From Bacillota bacterium (GTDB lineage Bacteria; Bacillota; Tb-RUG-66): a stretch of DNA of 21,592 bases. Below the pieces are notes generated by a model. The model had not been told where the DNA came from. It was given only the letters and a program-made list of their open reading frames with translations, and did not search any database. Made by a program: the position numbers and the translations under genes. The stretch lies in the NCBI GenBank assembly GCA_016288255.1, contig JAEEYS010000077.1:1-21592 (forward strand). The letters run 5' to 3'. The first letter of the stretch is position 1; every line of letters begins with the position of its first letter. Of this stretch, positions 7,574 to 14,044 are shown in pieces.

Positions 7574-8668
7574 ATGTGGGTATATATTTTATTATTGATC
7601 GTGGTCTTTATGTTGCTGCTTTTATCAATAATATACTTGATGCGGTTAGCGCATGACATAATAAAAAAACGCATTGATCATAAATACTTATCATGGGTTT
7701 TGTCCATTGCTCCGATCTTACTATTCATACCGGGCTTCTTTATTGATGCAGTCAATGCAATTGTTGTAGATATCCATCTGATCGTTATTATCGCTTTGAC
7801 TCATCTGATTTTTTGGATAGCCGGAAAGATTTCCAAAAAAACGATCGGGAAATATACCGCGCTGATAACAGGTATCGTATTAACGTCATTACTGCTTGTA
7901 CACGGATATTATCTGGCGCATCATGTGGTGGAAACAGACTATCAAATAGAAACGGCCAAAGATCTCGGAACCGATACTTTTCGGATAGTTCAGATATCGG
8001 ATAGTCATTTGGGCGCAACGATGGATGGCAAAGAGTTTACGCAATATATGAACGATATCAGCCAATTAAACGCAGATATCGTAGTGATAACCGGTGATTA
8101 TATTGATGATGATACTCCGTATGAATATATGGTAGACGGAACATACGGCTTAGGACAGCTTCAAACAAAATACGGAGTGTATTTTGTTTATGGAAATCAT
8201 GATAAAGGCTATTATCATCATCGTGATTATACCGATGATGATATAAGAAGAGAACTGAAGAATAATCATGTGACGATCTTAGAAGATTCATCCGTTGAGA
8301 TAACGGATAATATCGTTTTGGTGGGAAGGCAAGACGCTGAAATAAGAGACAGGGCAAAAGTGGATGATTTAGTTGCTGATTTGAGTAAAGATCGATATGT
8401 GATCATCTTAGATCATCAGCCAAACGATTATGACAATGAGATGAATAAAGCAGATTTGGTATTATCAGGCCATACGCACGGAGGACAATTGTTTCCTTTG
8501 GGAGAATTGGGCGTATTGCTTGGCGCCAATGACAAAGTATATGGAGTGGAGACAAGAGAAAATACGACTTTCATAGTCAATTCCGGGATCAGTGATTGGG
8601 CCATCAAATTTAAAACCGGCACAATCTCGGAATATACAGTAATAGATATCAAGAAAAAAAGCAGATGA
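7574..8668 (+). CDS. Membrane-anchored metallophosphoesterase (YkuE/YaeI-like)
   Basis: A 364-residue calcineurin-like phosphoesterase. Residues 1-23, about 41-58, 63-84 and 95-113 are hydrophobic and predict four transmembrane helices before the catalytic domain. All metal motifs are present in order: D143-S-H145, G-D175 (VITGDYIDD), G-N208-H209-D, H281 (LDHQP) and G-H300-T-H302-GGQ, ending in the family-typical GVLLG and VNSGIS segments. Related bacterial proteins act on UDP-diacylglucosamine-like or phospholipid headgroup substrates; the substrate here is unknown. AGGAGG (7562-7567) lies six bases before the ATG. The catalytic domain probably faces one side of the membrane behind the four-helix anchor. 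Confidence 0.88.
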   Translation: MWVYILLLIVVFMLLLLSIIYLMRLAHDIIKKRIDHKYLSWVLSIAPILLFIPGFFIDAVNAIVVDIHLIVIIALTHLIFWIAGKISKKTIGKYTALITGIVLTSLLLVHGYYLAHHVVETDYQIETAKDLGTDTFRIVQISDSHLGATMDGKEFTQYMNDISQLNADIVVITGDYIDDDTPYEYMVDGTYGLGQLQTKYGVYFVYGNHDKGYYHHRDYTDDDIRRELKNNHVTILEDSSVEITDNIVLVGRQDAEIRDRAKVDDLVADLSKDRYVIILDHQPNDYDNEMNKADLVLSGHTHGGQLFPLGELGVLLGANDKVYGVETRENTTFIVNSGISDWAIKFKTGTISEYTVIDIKKKSR

Positions 8669-8714
8669 TCGGACGATTTAGATAGTACCCGGCATTCAGA
8701 TATTTTTATTTTAT

Positions 8715-8748
8715 AAAAAGATAGAATAACGAAATTCTATCTTTTTTT
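8715..8748 (+). terminator. Terminator of the phosphoesterase gene
   Basis: Stem AAAAAGATAGAAT/ATTCTATCTTTTT around loop AACGAA, then a T run to 8748. Confidence 0.88.
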
Positions 8749-8759
8749 ATTTGCAATAT

Positions 8760-8790
8760 AAAAAAATCGACCGCTTTTTAGCTGGTCGAT
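8760..8790 (-). terminator. Terminator of tRNA-Trp
   Basis: Minus strand: ATCGACC (rc of 8784-8790) pairs with GGTCGAT (rc of 8766-8772), followed by seven T (rc of the A run 8760-8766). It faces the phosphoesterase terminator, so two transcripts converge. Confidence 0.8.
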
Positions 8791-8852
8791 CTTCATTATT
8801 GAAAGGTATATTGAAGCTCCAACCCATACGAGCGGGAGTGGTAAACGAAAAA

Positions 8853-8928
<76 letters not shown>

Positions 8929-8950
8929 GTGTCGTTCTTGCGACCTTTTT

Positions 8951-8979
8951 ATTTTATCACGACTGAAGCGTTTGCGCAA
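8951..8979 (-). promoter_or_regulatory. Promoter of tRNA-Trp
   Basis: Minus strand: TTGCGC (8974-8979), 17-base spacer, TAAAAT (8951-8956). The predicted start is about 15 bases before the mature 5' end at 8928. Confidence 0.7.
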
Positions 8980-9091
8980 GCCTGTTTCAGAAAAATTCAG
9001 CAAGGAAATTCCGATCGGGATTGCTTCAAAAGAGGATAGACCGAAACGATATAAATCAATACGATAAAAGGAAGAAGATTTTTTCCTTTTG

Positions 9092-9100
9092 TGGTAAAAT
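9092..9100 (+). promoter_or_regulatory. Possible extended -10 promoter of the CYTH gene
   Basis: TGGTAAAAT (9092-9100) is an extended -10 (TGnTAAAAT) 51 bases before the CYTH start. There is no good -35, which extended -10 promoters can lack. Confidence 0.4.
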
Positions 9101-9151
9101 AAAAATGGCCGGTTTTGTAAGGCAGGATCAAGCAAAAAGGAAAAGGATATC

Positions 9152-9727
9152 ATGCTGGAAAAAGAGTTTAAATATTTATTGACAGAAGACGCGTATGAAA
9201 ATTATAAAGATCGATTGTCTTGGGATAAGGTAATAGAGCAGACCAATACATATTACGATACGGAAAAATATCAGTTATCGGAAAACGGGATTACTTTTCG
9301 GATCAGAACGGTCAAAAAAGAAACGCCCTTGATCCAGATAAAATTGCCTTACAGGAAAGAAAAGATAAATTATTCCAAAAGCAAAGAACTGGAATTCCCT
9401 TTTTTGGGTCATACGCTGCCCAAAAAATTTTCCGCGGAAGAGGTAAGAGCGTTATTGGGGGATAGAGCTTCTCTCTTTGCGGGAGAACTGATAAGACTTG
9501 GCAGTTTAAAAACACTGCGGATGGAGAAAGAACCGGAAGAAGGACTTCTTCTTTGCTTGGATAAAAACGAATATTTGGGACGTGTGGATTATGAATTGGA
9601 ACTGGAATTTTTGGAAGAAGAGAAAGCATCTTCTTTTTTGAGATCTTTGGGCATTTACGATAAAGCGGAAAAAATCCATGGAAAGAAATATCGGTTTTTA
9701 AACGCATATCGAGAAAGCAGGAAATAA
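9152..9727 (+). CDS. CYTH-domain (triphosphate tunnel) protein
   Basis: A 191-residue member of the CYTH/triphosphate tunnel metalloenzyme superfamily, whose members hydrolyse tripolyphosphate or thiamine/nucleoside triphosphates, or act as adenylate cyclases. The defining ExExK signature opens the protein (E3-K-E5-F-K7). The beta-tunnel strands follow: TYYDTEKYQL, ITFRIRTV, LIQIKLPYR, SKELEFPF, the acidic YELELEF strand (E-x-E metal ligands) and a C-terminal KIHGKKYRF segment. It looks most like the YjbK-type proteins of Bacillota. The activity of this protein is not predictable from sequence alone. AAAAGGA precedes the ATG. The TIM-barrel gene follows after 43 bases with no terminator between, so the two may share a transcript. 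Confidence 0.85.
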   Translation: MLEKEFKYLLTEDAYENYKDRLSWDKVIEQTNTYYDTEKYQLSENGITFRIRTVKKETPLIQIKLPYRKEKINYSKSKELEFPFLGHTLPKKFSAEEVRALLGDRASLFAGELIRLGSLKTLRMEKEPEEGLLLCLDKNEYLGRVDYELELEFLEEEKASSFLRSLGIYDKAEKIHGKKYRFLNAYRESRK

Positions 9728-9770
9728 AATGTCTTATTAGATCGCTTTTCAAATTTTGAAGAGGTGAGTT

Positions 9771-10568
9771 ATGAAAAAACAAACAAAGCAGACAAAAATT
9801 TTATTGGTACAGCCTGACACTACGGAATTAAGCCCGTATTTGGCTTATGCAAAAGAAAACAATATATATTTCGAGCTCTTGGATTTTGCCATTCCGTATA
9901 ATCTGGAGGAAAAAGCGCGGACGGAAGGATTTATCGAAACCTATCAAAACAGTCCTTTTTTAAAATCCATGCACGGTTCTTTTATTGACGTGACGGTTTC
10001 CAGTCCGGATCTCAAGATACGGAACATTTCAAGAGATCGTGTCATAGAAAGTTTAGAAATCGCGAAAAGATTGAAGCTGGAATATATCGTATTCCATACC
10101 AACCTGACACCTAATGTGCTGCAAAGCTATTATGTGGATAATTGGCTTTATGAAAATACCGTTTTTTGGAAAGAAATGGTAGATCGCTATCCCAATATTG
10201 TGATTTGCTTTGAAAATGTAAGCGATTATAATCCGACATTGATGAAAAAAGTGATAGAAAATGTGGATTCCCCACGTTTTCAGGTTTGTTTGGATATCGG
10301 ACACTGCCATTGCTCCAGGACTTCGTTGGAAGACTGGTTTGAGGCATTGGCTCCCTATATCAAATATGTGCATTTAAGCGATAATTGCGGTATTTATGAT
10401 GAGCATTTGCCATTGGGGCAGGGGACTGTTGATTTTAGAAACTATCAAAAATGTATCGAAATATATCAAATACAGCCTATCTCCGTTATCGAACTGGGAT
10501 TTTTAGAAGGAGTAAAAGAAAGTATTGCCTATTTGAAAAAGAATAAAATATATCCTTATGATGAATAA
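9771..10568 (+). CDS. Sugar phosphate isomerase/epimerase-like TIM barrel
   Basis: A 265-residue protein of the xylose isomerase-like TIM-barrel family (AP endonuclease family 2 fold), which includes sugar epimerases/isomerases and endonuclease IV. Metal or active-site positions visible on successive strands: FHTN (H109), CFENVSD (E148), CLDIGHCH (D175, H178), YVHLSDN (H201, D204), DEHLPLGQG (H212) and IELGF (E241). This Glu-Asp-His-Glu set fits divalent-metal isomerases/epimerases. Three Cys cluster near the active site (173, 179, 181), which may be incidental. The substrate is unknown. AGAGGTGA precedes the ATG. It shares a likely transcript with the CYTH gene and is closed by a strong terminator. 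Confidence 0.82.
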   Translation: MKKQTKQTKILLVQPDTTELSPYLAYAKENNIYFELLDFAIPYNLEEKARTEGFIETYQNSPFLKSMHGSFIDVTVSSPDLKIRNISRDRVIESLEIAKRLKLEYIVFHTNLTPNVLQSYYVDNWLYENTVFWKEMVDRYPNIVICFENVSDYNPTLMKKVIENVDSPRFQVCLDIGHCHCSRTSLEDWFEALAPYIKYVHLSDNCGIYDEHLPLGQGTVDFRNYQKCIEIYQIQPISVIELGFLEGVKESIAYLKKNKIYPYDE

Positions 10569-10601
10569 AATGTTCTGTCTGAAGAAATAAAAGGATCTGA
10601 T

Positions 10602-10629
10602 AAAAAGTAAGTGAAAACTTACTTTTTTT
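10602..10629 (+). terminator. Terminator of the CYTH/TIM-barrel unit
   Basis: Stem AAAAAGTAAGT with ACTTACTTTTT around a GAAA tetraloop, continuing into a T run to 10629. Confidence 0.92.
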
Positions 10630-10674
10630 ATTGTTTTCCGGCACAGGTAAATCAGCGGTAAAAAAGCTTTTTTA

Positions 10675-10702
10675 AACTATTTAGAATTTTTTCTAAATAG
10701 TT
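10675..10702. promoter_or_regulatory. Operator O1 upstream of the sdpRI promoter
   Basis: A perfect inverted repeat: AACTATTTAGAA (10675-10686) and TTCTAAATAGTT (10691-10702) around TTTT. Its core is TTTAGA-N6-TCTAAA (10680-10697), repeated downstream of the -10. It ends two bases before the -35. A 16-base AT palindrome (10659-10674) touches its left edge. It is most likely bound by SdpR. Confidence 0.75.
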
Positions 10703-10703
10703 A

Positions 10704-10731
10704 TTGACAGGAGAGATCAGCATGATATAAT
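10704..10731 (+). promoter_or_regulatory. Strong promoter of sdpR-sdpI
   Basis: TTGACA (10704-10709), 16-base spacer, TATAAT (10726-10731) with an extended TG at 10723-10724. This is the best promoter in the window, and it sits between two copies of the same operator. Confidence 0.88.
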
Positions 10732-10734
10732 GTA

Positions 10735-10752
10735 TTTAGATAAATTTCTAAA
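10735..10752. promoter_or_regulatory. Operator O2 over the sdpRI transcription start
   Basis: TTTAGA (10735-10740), six bases, TCTAAA (10747-10752): the same core as O1. It covers the predicted transcription start, so bound protein would block initiation. Confidence 0.72.
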
Positions 10753-10773
10753 CAGATAGAGGTGAACGGAAAA

Positions 10774-11052
10774 ATGGGACTCAGCGAAACCATGAAAGCC
10801 CTCGGTGACCCGATCAGGCGGGAAATATTGAATATGCTAAAAGAGGGTACGATGACTGCAGGTGATATTGCTGCTCGTTTTGATATTGCGGGCGCTTCCG
10901 TATCGTACCATCTTTCTCAGCTAAAAAATGCGGGGCTTATTTTTGAAAAGCGGGAGAAAAATTACATTTACTATAGTCTGAACGCTTCGGTCTTGGAAGA
11001 AGTATTGCTTTGGCTGACAAGCTTGAAAGGGGAGAAAGAGGATGAAAAATAA
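10774..11052 (+). CDS. sdpR: SdpR-family ArsR-type autorepressor
   Basis: A 92-residue winged-helix repressor of the ArsR superfamily, SdpR branch. It opens with the typical LSETMKALGDPIRREILNMLKEG helix. The helix-turn-helix is TAGDIAARFDIAGASVSYHLSQLKNAGL (about 27-54) and the wing is IFEKREKNYIYYSL. No ArsR metal-binding Cys motif is present. Known role in Bacillus: SdpR represses its own operon until the membrane protein SdpI sequesters it. A GTG at 10762 would add four residues, but AGAGGTG (10758-10764) is a better ribosome binding site for the ATG at 10774. sdpI overlaps its end by 11 bases, and the promoter carries two matching operators. Confidence 0.88.
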   Translation: MGLSETMKALGDPIRREILNMLKEGTMTAGDIAARFDIAGASVSYHLSQLKNAGLIFEKREKNYIYYSLNASVLEEVLLWLTSLKGEKEDEK

Positions 11053-11674
11053 GAAAGAGCTCCTGGTTACCACACTGTTATGTTTATTACCTATGTTAGC
11101 AGGGGTATTGGTATATCATCGTTTGCCTGAAACAATCGCGACACATTTTGGATTCAATGGAGAAGCAAACGGCTGGTCCAGCCGCGCGTTTACTGTATTT
11201 GGCATTCCTGCATTCATGGCAGGGATCAATTTGTTGGTACAATTTGCTTTAAATTCCGATCCCAAAAAACAGAATATGAGTTCCGCGCTTCGCACACTTT
11301 CCATATGGACCGTGCCGCTATTGTCTATTTTTGTAAGTTTTATGGTGTTAGGCAATGCGTTGGGGTATGAGATACATATTGAAACCGTTACACCGCTGTT
11401 GATCGGCCTGATATTTATTGCCATCGGCAATTTTTTGCCCAAAACCAAACAGAGTTATACCATGGGTATCAAACTGCCGTGGACGCTTGCAAGTGAGGAA
11501 AACTGGAATCGGACGCATCGTATCGCCGGCTTTCTGTGGGTGCTCGGCGGCATTGTAATGATACTATTCACCTTATTGCATTTCTGGAGTGCTTGGCTGT
11601 TTATCGTATTGATCATTATTTTGGCATTTGTGCCATGCGTATATTCCTATCTTCTTTATAAAAAAGGGATCTGA
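11042..11674 (+). CDS. sdpI: SdpI-family membrane protein (DUF1648 + SdpI domains)
   Basis: A 210-residue integral membrane protein close in length to Bacillus SdpI (207). The N-terminal DUF1648 part holds TM1 (about 9-24) and the marker HFGFNGEANGWSSR; further hydrophobic segments lie near 50-67, 85-107, 116-132, 159-181 and 183-204, giving about six helices. The SdpI-domain part carries FLPKTKQSYTMGIKLPWTL and ENWNRTHR. In Bacillus SdpI gives immunity to the SdpC cannibalism toxin and acts as the toxin sensor holding SdpR at the membrane. No sdpA, sdpB or sdpC gene is present here, so the ligand is unknown. The start overlaps sdpR, so translation is coupled. Confidence 0.88.
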   Translation: MKNKKELLVTTLLCLLPMLAGVLVYHRLPETIATHFGFNGEANGWSSRAFTVFGIPAFMAGINLLVQFALNSDPKKQNMSSALRTLSIWTVPLLSIFVSFMVLGNALGYEIHIETVTPLLIGLIFIAIGNFLPKTKQSYTMGIKLPWTLASEENWNRTHRIAGFLWVLGGIVMILFTLLHFWSAWLFIVLIIILAFVPCVYSYLLYKKGI

Positions 11675-11680
11675 TCTATC

Positions 11681-11718
11681 GGAGTTGTCTTACTGCTTCA
11701 GTAAGGCAGCTCCTTTTT
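11681..11718 (+). terminator. Terminator of sdpRI
   Basis: A 14-bp stem starting GGAGTTGTCTTACT (11681) pairs with AGTAAGGCAGCTCC with two G-T pairs, then TTTTT to 11718. It starts seven bases after the sdpI stop. Confidence 0.9.
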
Positions 11719-11906
11719 GTTTATGAGGACAGCTTCCTTATTGCGATAGAAAAGGGGATTTTGTTATATAAAAAATTTTCTAAGAATTTATTTTATAAAA
11801 GATAAAATGAACTTCAATGGGCTTCTTCGAATAAAAAAATTTTTTTGGTGAAAAAATAAAAAAGATACCGGCAATGATGAAAAAGCAAACAAAGAGAGGA
11901 GAAGCC

Positions 11907-12266
11907 ATGGAGAAAAAATATAAAGAGACAAAGATAACAAAAGAAGCGGAAATGCTGGCAAAAGGAAAAGCACCATCTGCTGAAAAAGTAGTAAGAAGGG
12001 AGATCACAACGGAAATCCCGGAAACGTATGGAGAACAAATCGTGAAAACAGTACAAACGGTAAGAACCAGTAAAAAAAGCAAAGAAAGAAGCAAGGGATT
12101 AACGGAACCGAGAATGACCATTGAAACTACTTTAAAAAATCCCGTCACAGGAAGCATTGACAAAACTACTAAAGTGGTGGAAAAAAGCGGCCGTTTCATA
12201 AATGTGGACAAGATGGAATTGAGTCAGTTGGATACGGATTCTTTTATGGATGAAAAGAAAAACTAA
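11907..12266 (+). CDS. Unrecognised highly charged 119-residue protein
   Basis: A soluble, Lys/Glu/Thr-rich protein with no signal peptide, no membrane segment, no Cys and no aromatic-rich core. A basic N-terminal half (MEKKYKETKITKEAEMLAKG, then VRREITTEIPETYGEQ and VRTSKKSKERSKG) is followed by TEPRMTIETTLKNPVTGSID and a more acidic tail ending SQLDTDSFMDEKKN. It looks largely disordered. Start 11907 has AGGAG (11897-11901) just upstream; an in-frame ATG at 11874 would add 11 residues but has no such site. I recognise no family. It ends before a bidirectional terminator shared with the VOC gene. The long AT-rich leader (11719-11906) holds TTTTATAAAA and AAAAAAATTTTTTT palindromes but no clear promoter. 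Confidence 0.65.
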   Translation: MEKKYKETKITKEAEMLAKGKAPSAEKVVRREITTEIPETYGEQIVKTVQTVRTSKKSKERSKGLTEPRMTIETTLKNPVTGSIDKTTKVVEKSGRFINVDKMELSQLDTDSFMDEKKN

Positions 12267-12391
12267 GGTTAAAAACAGGGTAAAATTTCAGATTTTTCCA
12301 AAGAACGATACCTTTTATATCTCTCATAAAGAAAACCGCAAGGAAGCCCTTTTTGCGCGATAACAAAGGTGTTTACTGTGATGCAGACAGG

Positions 12392-12422
12392 AAAAAAGCC
12401 GATCATTTTATGATCGGCTTTT
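12392..12422. terminator. Bidirectional terminator between convergent genes
   Basis: A 12-bp perfect stem AAAAGCCGATCA (12394-12405)/TGATCGGCTTTT (12411-12422) with loop TTTTA. The T run is better on the minus strand (six T), ending the SDR-VOC unit; it also lies downstream of the charged-protein gene. Confidence 0.88.
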
Positions 12423-12476
12423 GATTTATATCAATGTTTATTTTATCCCATAACTTGCTTTCTTGAAAACAAAAAA

Positions 12477-12938
12477 CTATTTTTTAGGCAATTCCATCAG
12501 TTCCAAAACGATGCCGTCCGGATCTTCGAAATAGCACCACCAAATATCTTTCATGGCGCCGTTTAAAATCAGTTTTGGTTCATAATAGAATTTCACGCCT
12601 TGTTCTGTGAGCCTTTTTACCCATGCGTTGATGTCTTCTACTTCAAAAGAAACGTGCATAGCGCCCAGTGCATTTTGTGTCAATGGCTTGTCATTGGGAG
12701 CTTTTGGTTCTGCATATTCCAAAAGTTCAATGGTCTGTCCGTTAGCTGTTTCAAATAAAACAGTGTGGCTTGAGACCGGTTTGCCAACGCCTACGGCAAT
12801 TCCTTCCTCTGCATTGGGCTCTTTGAGCGGTTCCGGTTCATTCACTTGCTTTAGTCCCAATACATCACGATAAAAAGGAATAGATTTTTCCAAACTTCTT
12901 ACAGTGATCCCAGTGTGCACGATACTTTTAATTTCCAT
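12477..12938 (-). CDS. VOC-family (glyoxalase-like) protein
   Basis: A 153-residue vicinal-oxygen-chelate fold protein with two beta-alpha-beta-beta-beta halves. Half one: HTGITVRSLEKSIPFYRDVLGLK (H8 as metal ligand) to QTIELLEY (Glu ligand). Half two: MHVSFEVEDINAWVKRLTEQGVKF (His ligand) to the DPDGIVLELMEL ending (Glu ligand). The His-Glu-His-Glu layout suggests a working metal site, as in lactoylglutathione lyase, methylmalonyl-CoA epimerase or dioxygenases; which applies cannot be told. CCTCC (12946-12950 on plus) gives a strong AGGAGG-type site seven bases before the ATG. The SDR gene lies 48 bases upstream, so the two are probably cotranscribed and may act on related substrates. Confidence 0.85.
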   Translation of the reverse strand: MEIKSIVHTGITVRSLEKSIPFYRDVLGLKQVNEPEPLKEPNAEEGIAVGVGKPVSSHTVLFETANGQTIELLEYAEPKAPNDKPLTQNALGAMHVSFEVEDINAWVKRLTEQGVKFYYEPKLILNGAMKDIWWCYFEDPDGIVLELMELPKK

Positions 12939-12986
12939 TTTTCTTCCTCCTTATATTTTTTATAAAATAAATTTTTAATACTTTCC

Positions 12987-13736
12987 TTAACCCAGATAAC
13001 CGCCACCGCTGATGCTGATAACATGGCCGGTGATATAGTTTTGTTCATCGGAAGCCAAGAACAAAATAGAAGCGACAACATCGGATATTTCACCCGGCCG
13101 TTTTAAAAGACTCATTCCCACAATGGTTTTGCCCATATCGGTTTTCATTTCTTCTTCGATCATTTCGGAATTGATCATACCGGGGGCGACCGCATTGATC
13201 AGGATATTGTACGGCGCGCCAAAACGGGCGGTCGTTTTGGTAAGGCTGATGACGCCTGCTTTGGAAACCGCGTAATTCAAAATAAAAGGACCGTGATATT
13301 GGCCTGCGGCAGAGGCTAAATTCACGATACGGCCGTGGTTTTGCTTCTGCATATAAGGAAAGATCTCCTGGGTGGTGATAAACATACTTTTTAAATTAGC
13401 GTCCATGACTTCGTCCCAATCTTCATCGGTGAGTTCCAAAAAAGATTTGGGCCGGCTGATCCCTGCGTTGTTGATCAAAATATCGATTTTTCCAAAATGA
13501 TCGAACGCTTTGGAAAAAAGAGCCTTGACTTCCGCTCTGTTGGTAACGTCCGCTTTGACCACAATAGCGTCTCGGCCTATTTTTCGGATCTCTTCCGCCA
13601 CTTTTTCCGCTTTTTCTTGGCTGTGGGTATAATTTACTACGATATGACTGCCTTCTTTGGCGAAAGCGAGCGCAGTTTCCCGTCCGATCCCCCTGGAGGA
13701 ACCTGTGATGACAGTGACCTTATCTTGTAATCGCAT
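12987..13736 (-). CDS. SDR-family oxidoreductase (FabG-like)
   Basis: A 249-residue classical short-chain dehydrogenase/reductase. Visible: cofactor motif TGSSRGIG (about 10-17), ADVT, NNAGIS, and the catalytic Ser-Tyr-Lys in NLASAAGQYHGPFILNYAVSK (Y and K four apart), then VAPGMINSEM and the terminal GHVISISGGGYLG. NNYTHSQ-type residues after strand two (VVNYTHSQEKAE) favour NADP(H). It resembles 3-oxoacyl-ACP reductases but could be another alcohol/ketone reductase. The frame is open a further 49 codons upstream (to 13883), but I start at 13736: GAAAGGATG precedes this ATG and the extension is compositionally unlike an SDR and covers the promoter. It heads the SDR-VOC unit. Confidence 0.88.
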   Translation of the reverse strand: MRLQDKVTVITGSSRGIGRETALAFAKEGSHIVVNYTHSQEKAEKVAEEIRKIGRDAIVVKADVTNRAEVKALFSKAFDHFGKIDILINNAGISRPKSFLELTDEDWDEVMDANLKSMFITTQEIFPYMQKQNHGRIVNLASAAGQYHGPFILNYAVSKAGVISLTKTTARFGAPYNILINAVAPGMINSEMIEEEMKTDMGKTIVGMSLLKRPGEISDVVASILFLASDEQNYITGHVISISGGGYLG

Positions 13737-13754
13737 AATTTCATCCTTTCTCTT

Positions 13755-13778
13755 GTGTTTTCTGTTTGGAGAAAACAC
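13755..13778. promoter_or_regulatory. Inverted repeat at the SDR transcription start
   Basis: Perfect 9-base arms GTGTTTTCT (13755-13763) and AGAAAACAC (13770-13778) around GTTTGG. It spans the predicted start of the leftward transcript and ends a few bases from the ribosome binding site (13742-13750). It could be a repressor site or a leader hairpin; no regulator gene is adjacent. Confidence 0.6.
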
Positions 13779-13782
13779 TTTA

Positions 13783-13811
13783 GTTTTACACAATATAGCA
13801 CATTTTGCCAA
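13783..13811 (-). promoter_or_regulatory. Probable promoter of the SDR-VOC unit
   Basis: Minus strand: TTGGCA (13806-13811), 17-base spacer, TAAAAC (13783-13788). An alternative -10 TATATT (rc of 13792-13797) lacks a matching -35. Either places the start next to the inverted repeat. Confidence 0.45.
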
Positions 13812-13966
13812 AAAAGAAAATAGAAAGGAGGGGAGAGAAGGGTAATATTGATTTTTTCTTATATAGCAAAAGCAAACGAACAAAAGAAAACGTAAAGTTA
13901 AAAATCAGACAGATAAAATGGTGCGCGAGAAAAAGATAAATGTGAAAAGAGTTAAAAGAGGGGAAA

Positions 13967-14003
13967 AGAAAAAGGATGACAGATAAGAAGACCTGCCATC
14001 CTT
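13967..14003 (-). terminator. Terminator of proBA
   Basis: Minus strand: AAGGATGGCAG (rc of 13993-14003) pairs with CTGTCATCCTT (rc of 13972-13982) with one mismatch, followed by TTT and more T. It is about 40 bases beyond the proA stop. Confidence 0.8.
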
Positions 14004-14044
14004 AAAAAAAGGAGAATCGTTACTTTACATAGAAAAATCTTTAG

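Larger units (their letters stand above)
13737..14044. other. Intergenic region between the SDR unit and proA
   Basis: This stretch holds the SDR promoter and its inverted repeat at the left, an A-rich tract without recognisable genes (about 13812-13965), and the proBA terminator at the right. I see no further coding or RNA gene. Confidence 0.6.

Noticed and set aside
13737..13883. 49-residue N-terminal extension of the SDR protein
   Set aside because: It covers the promoter and inverted repeat, and the ATG at 13736 has its own ribosome binding site and a standard SDR start.
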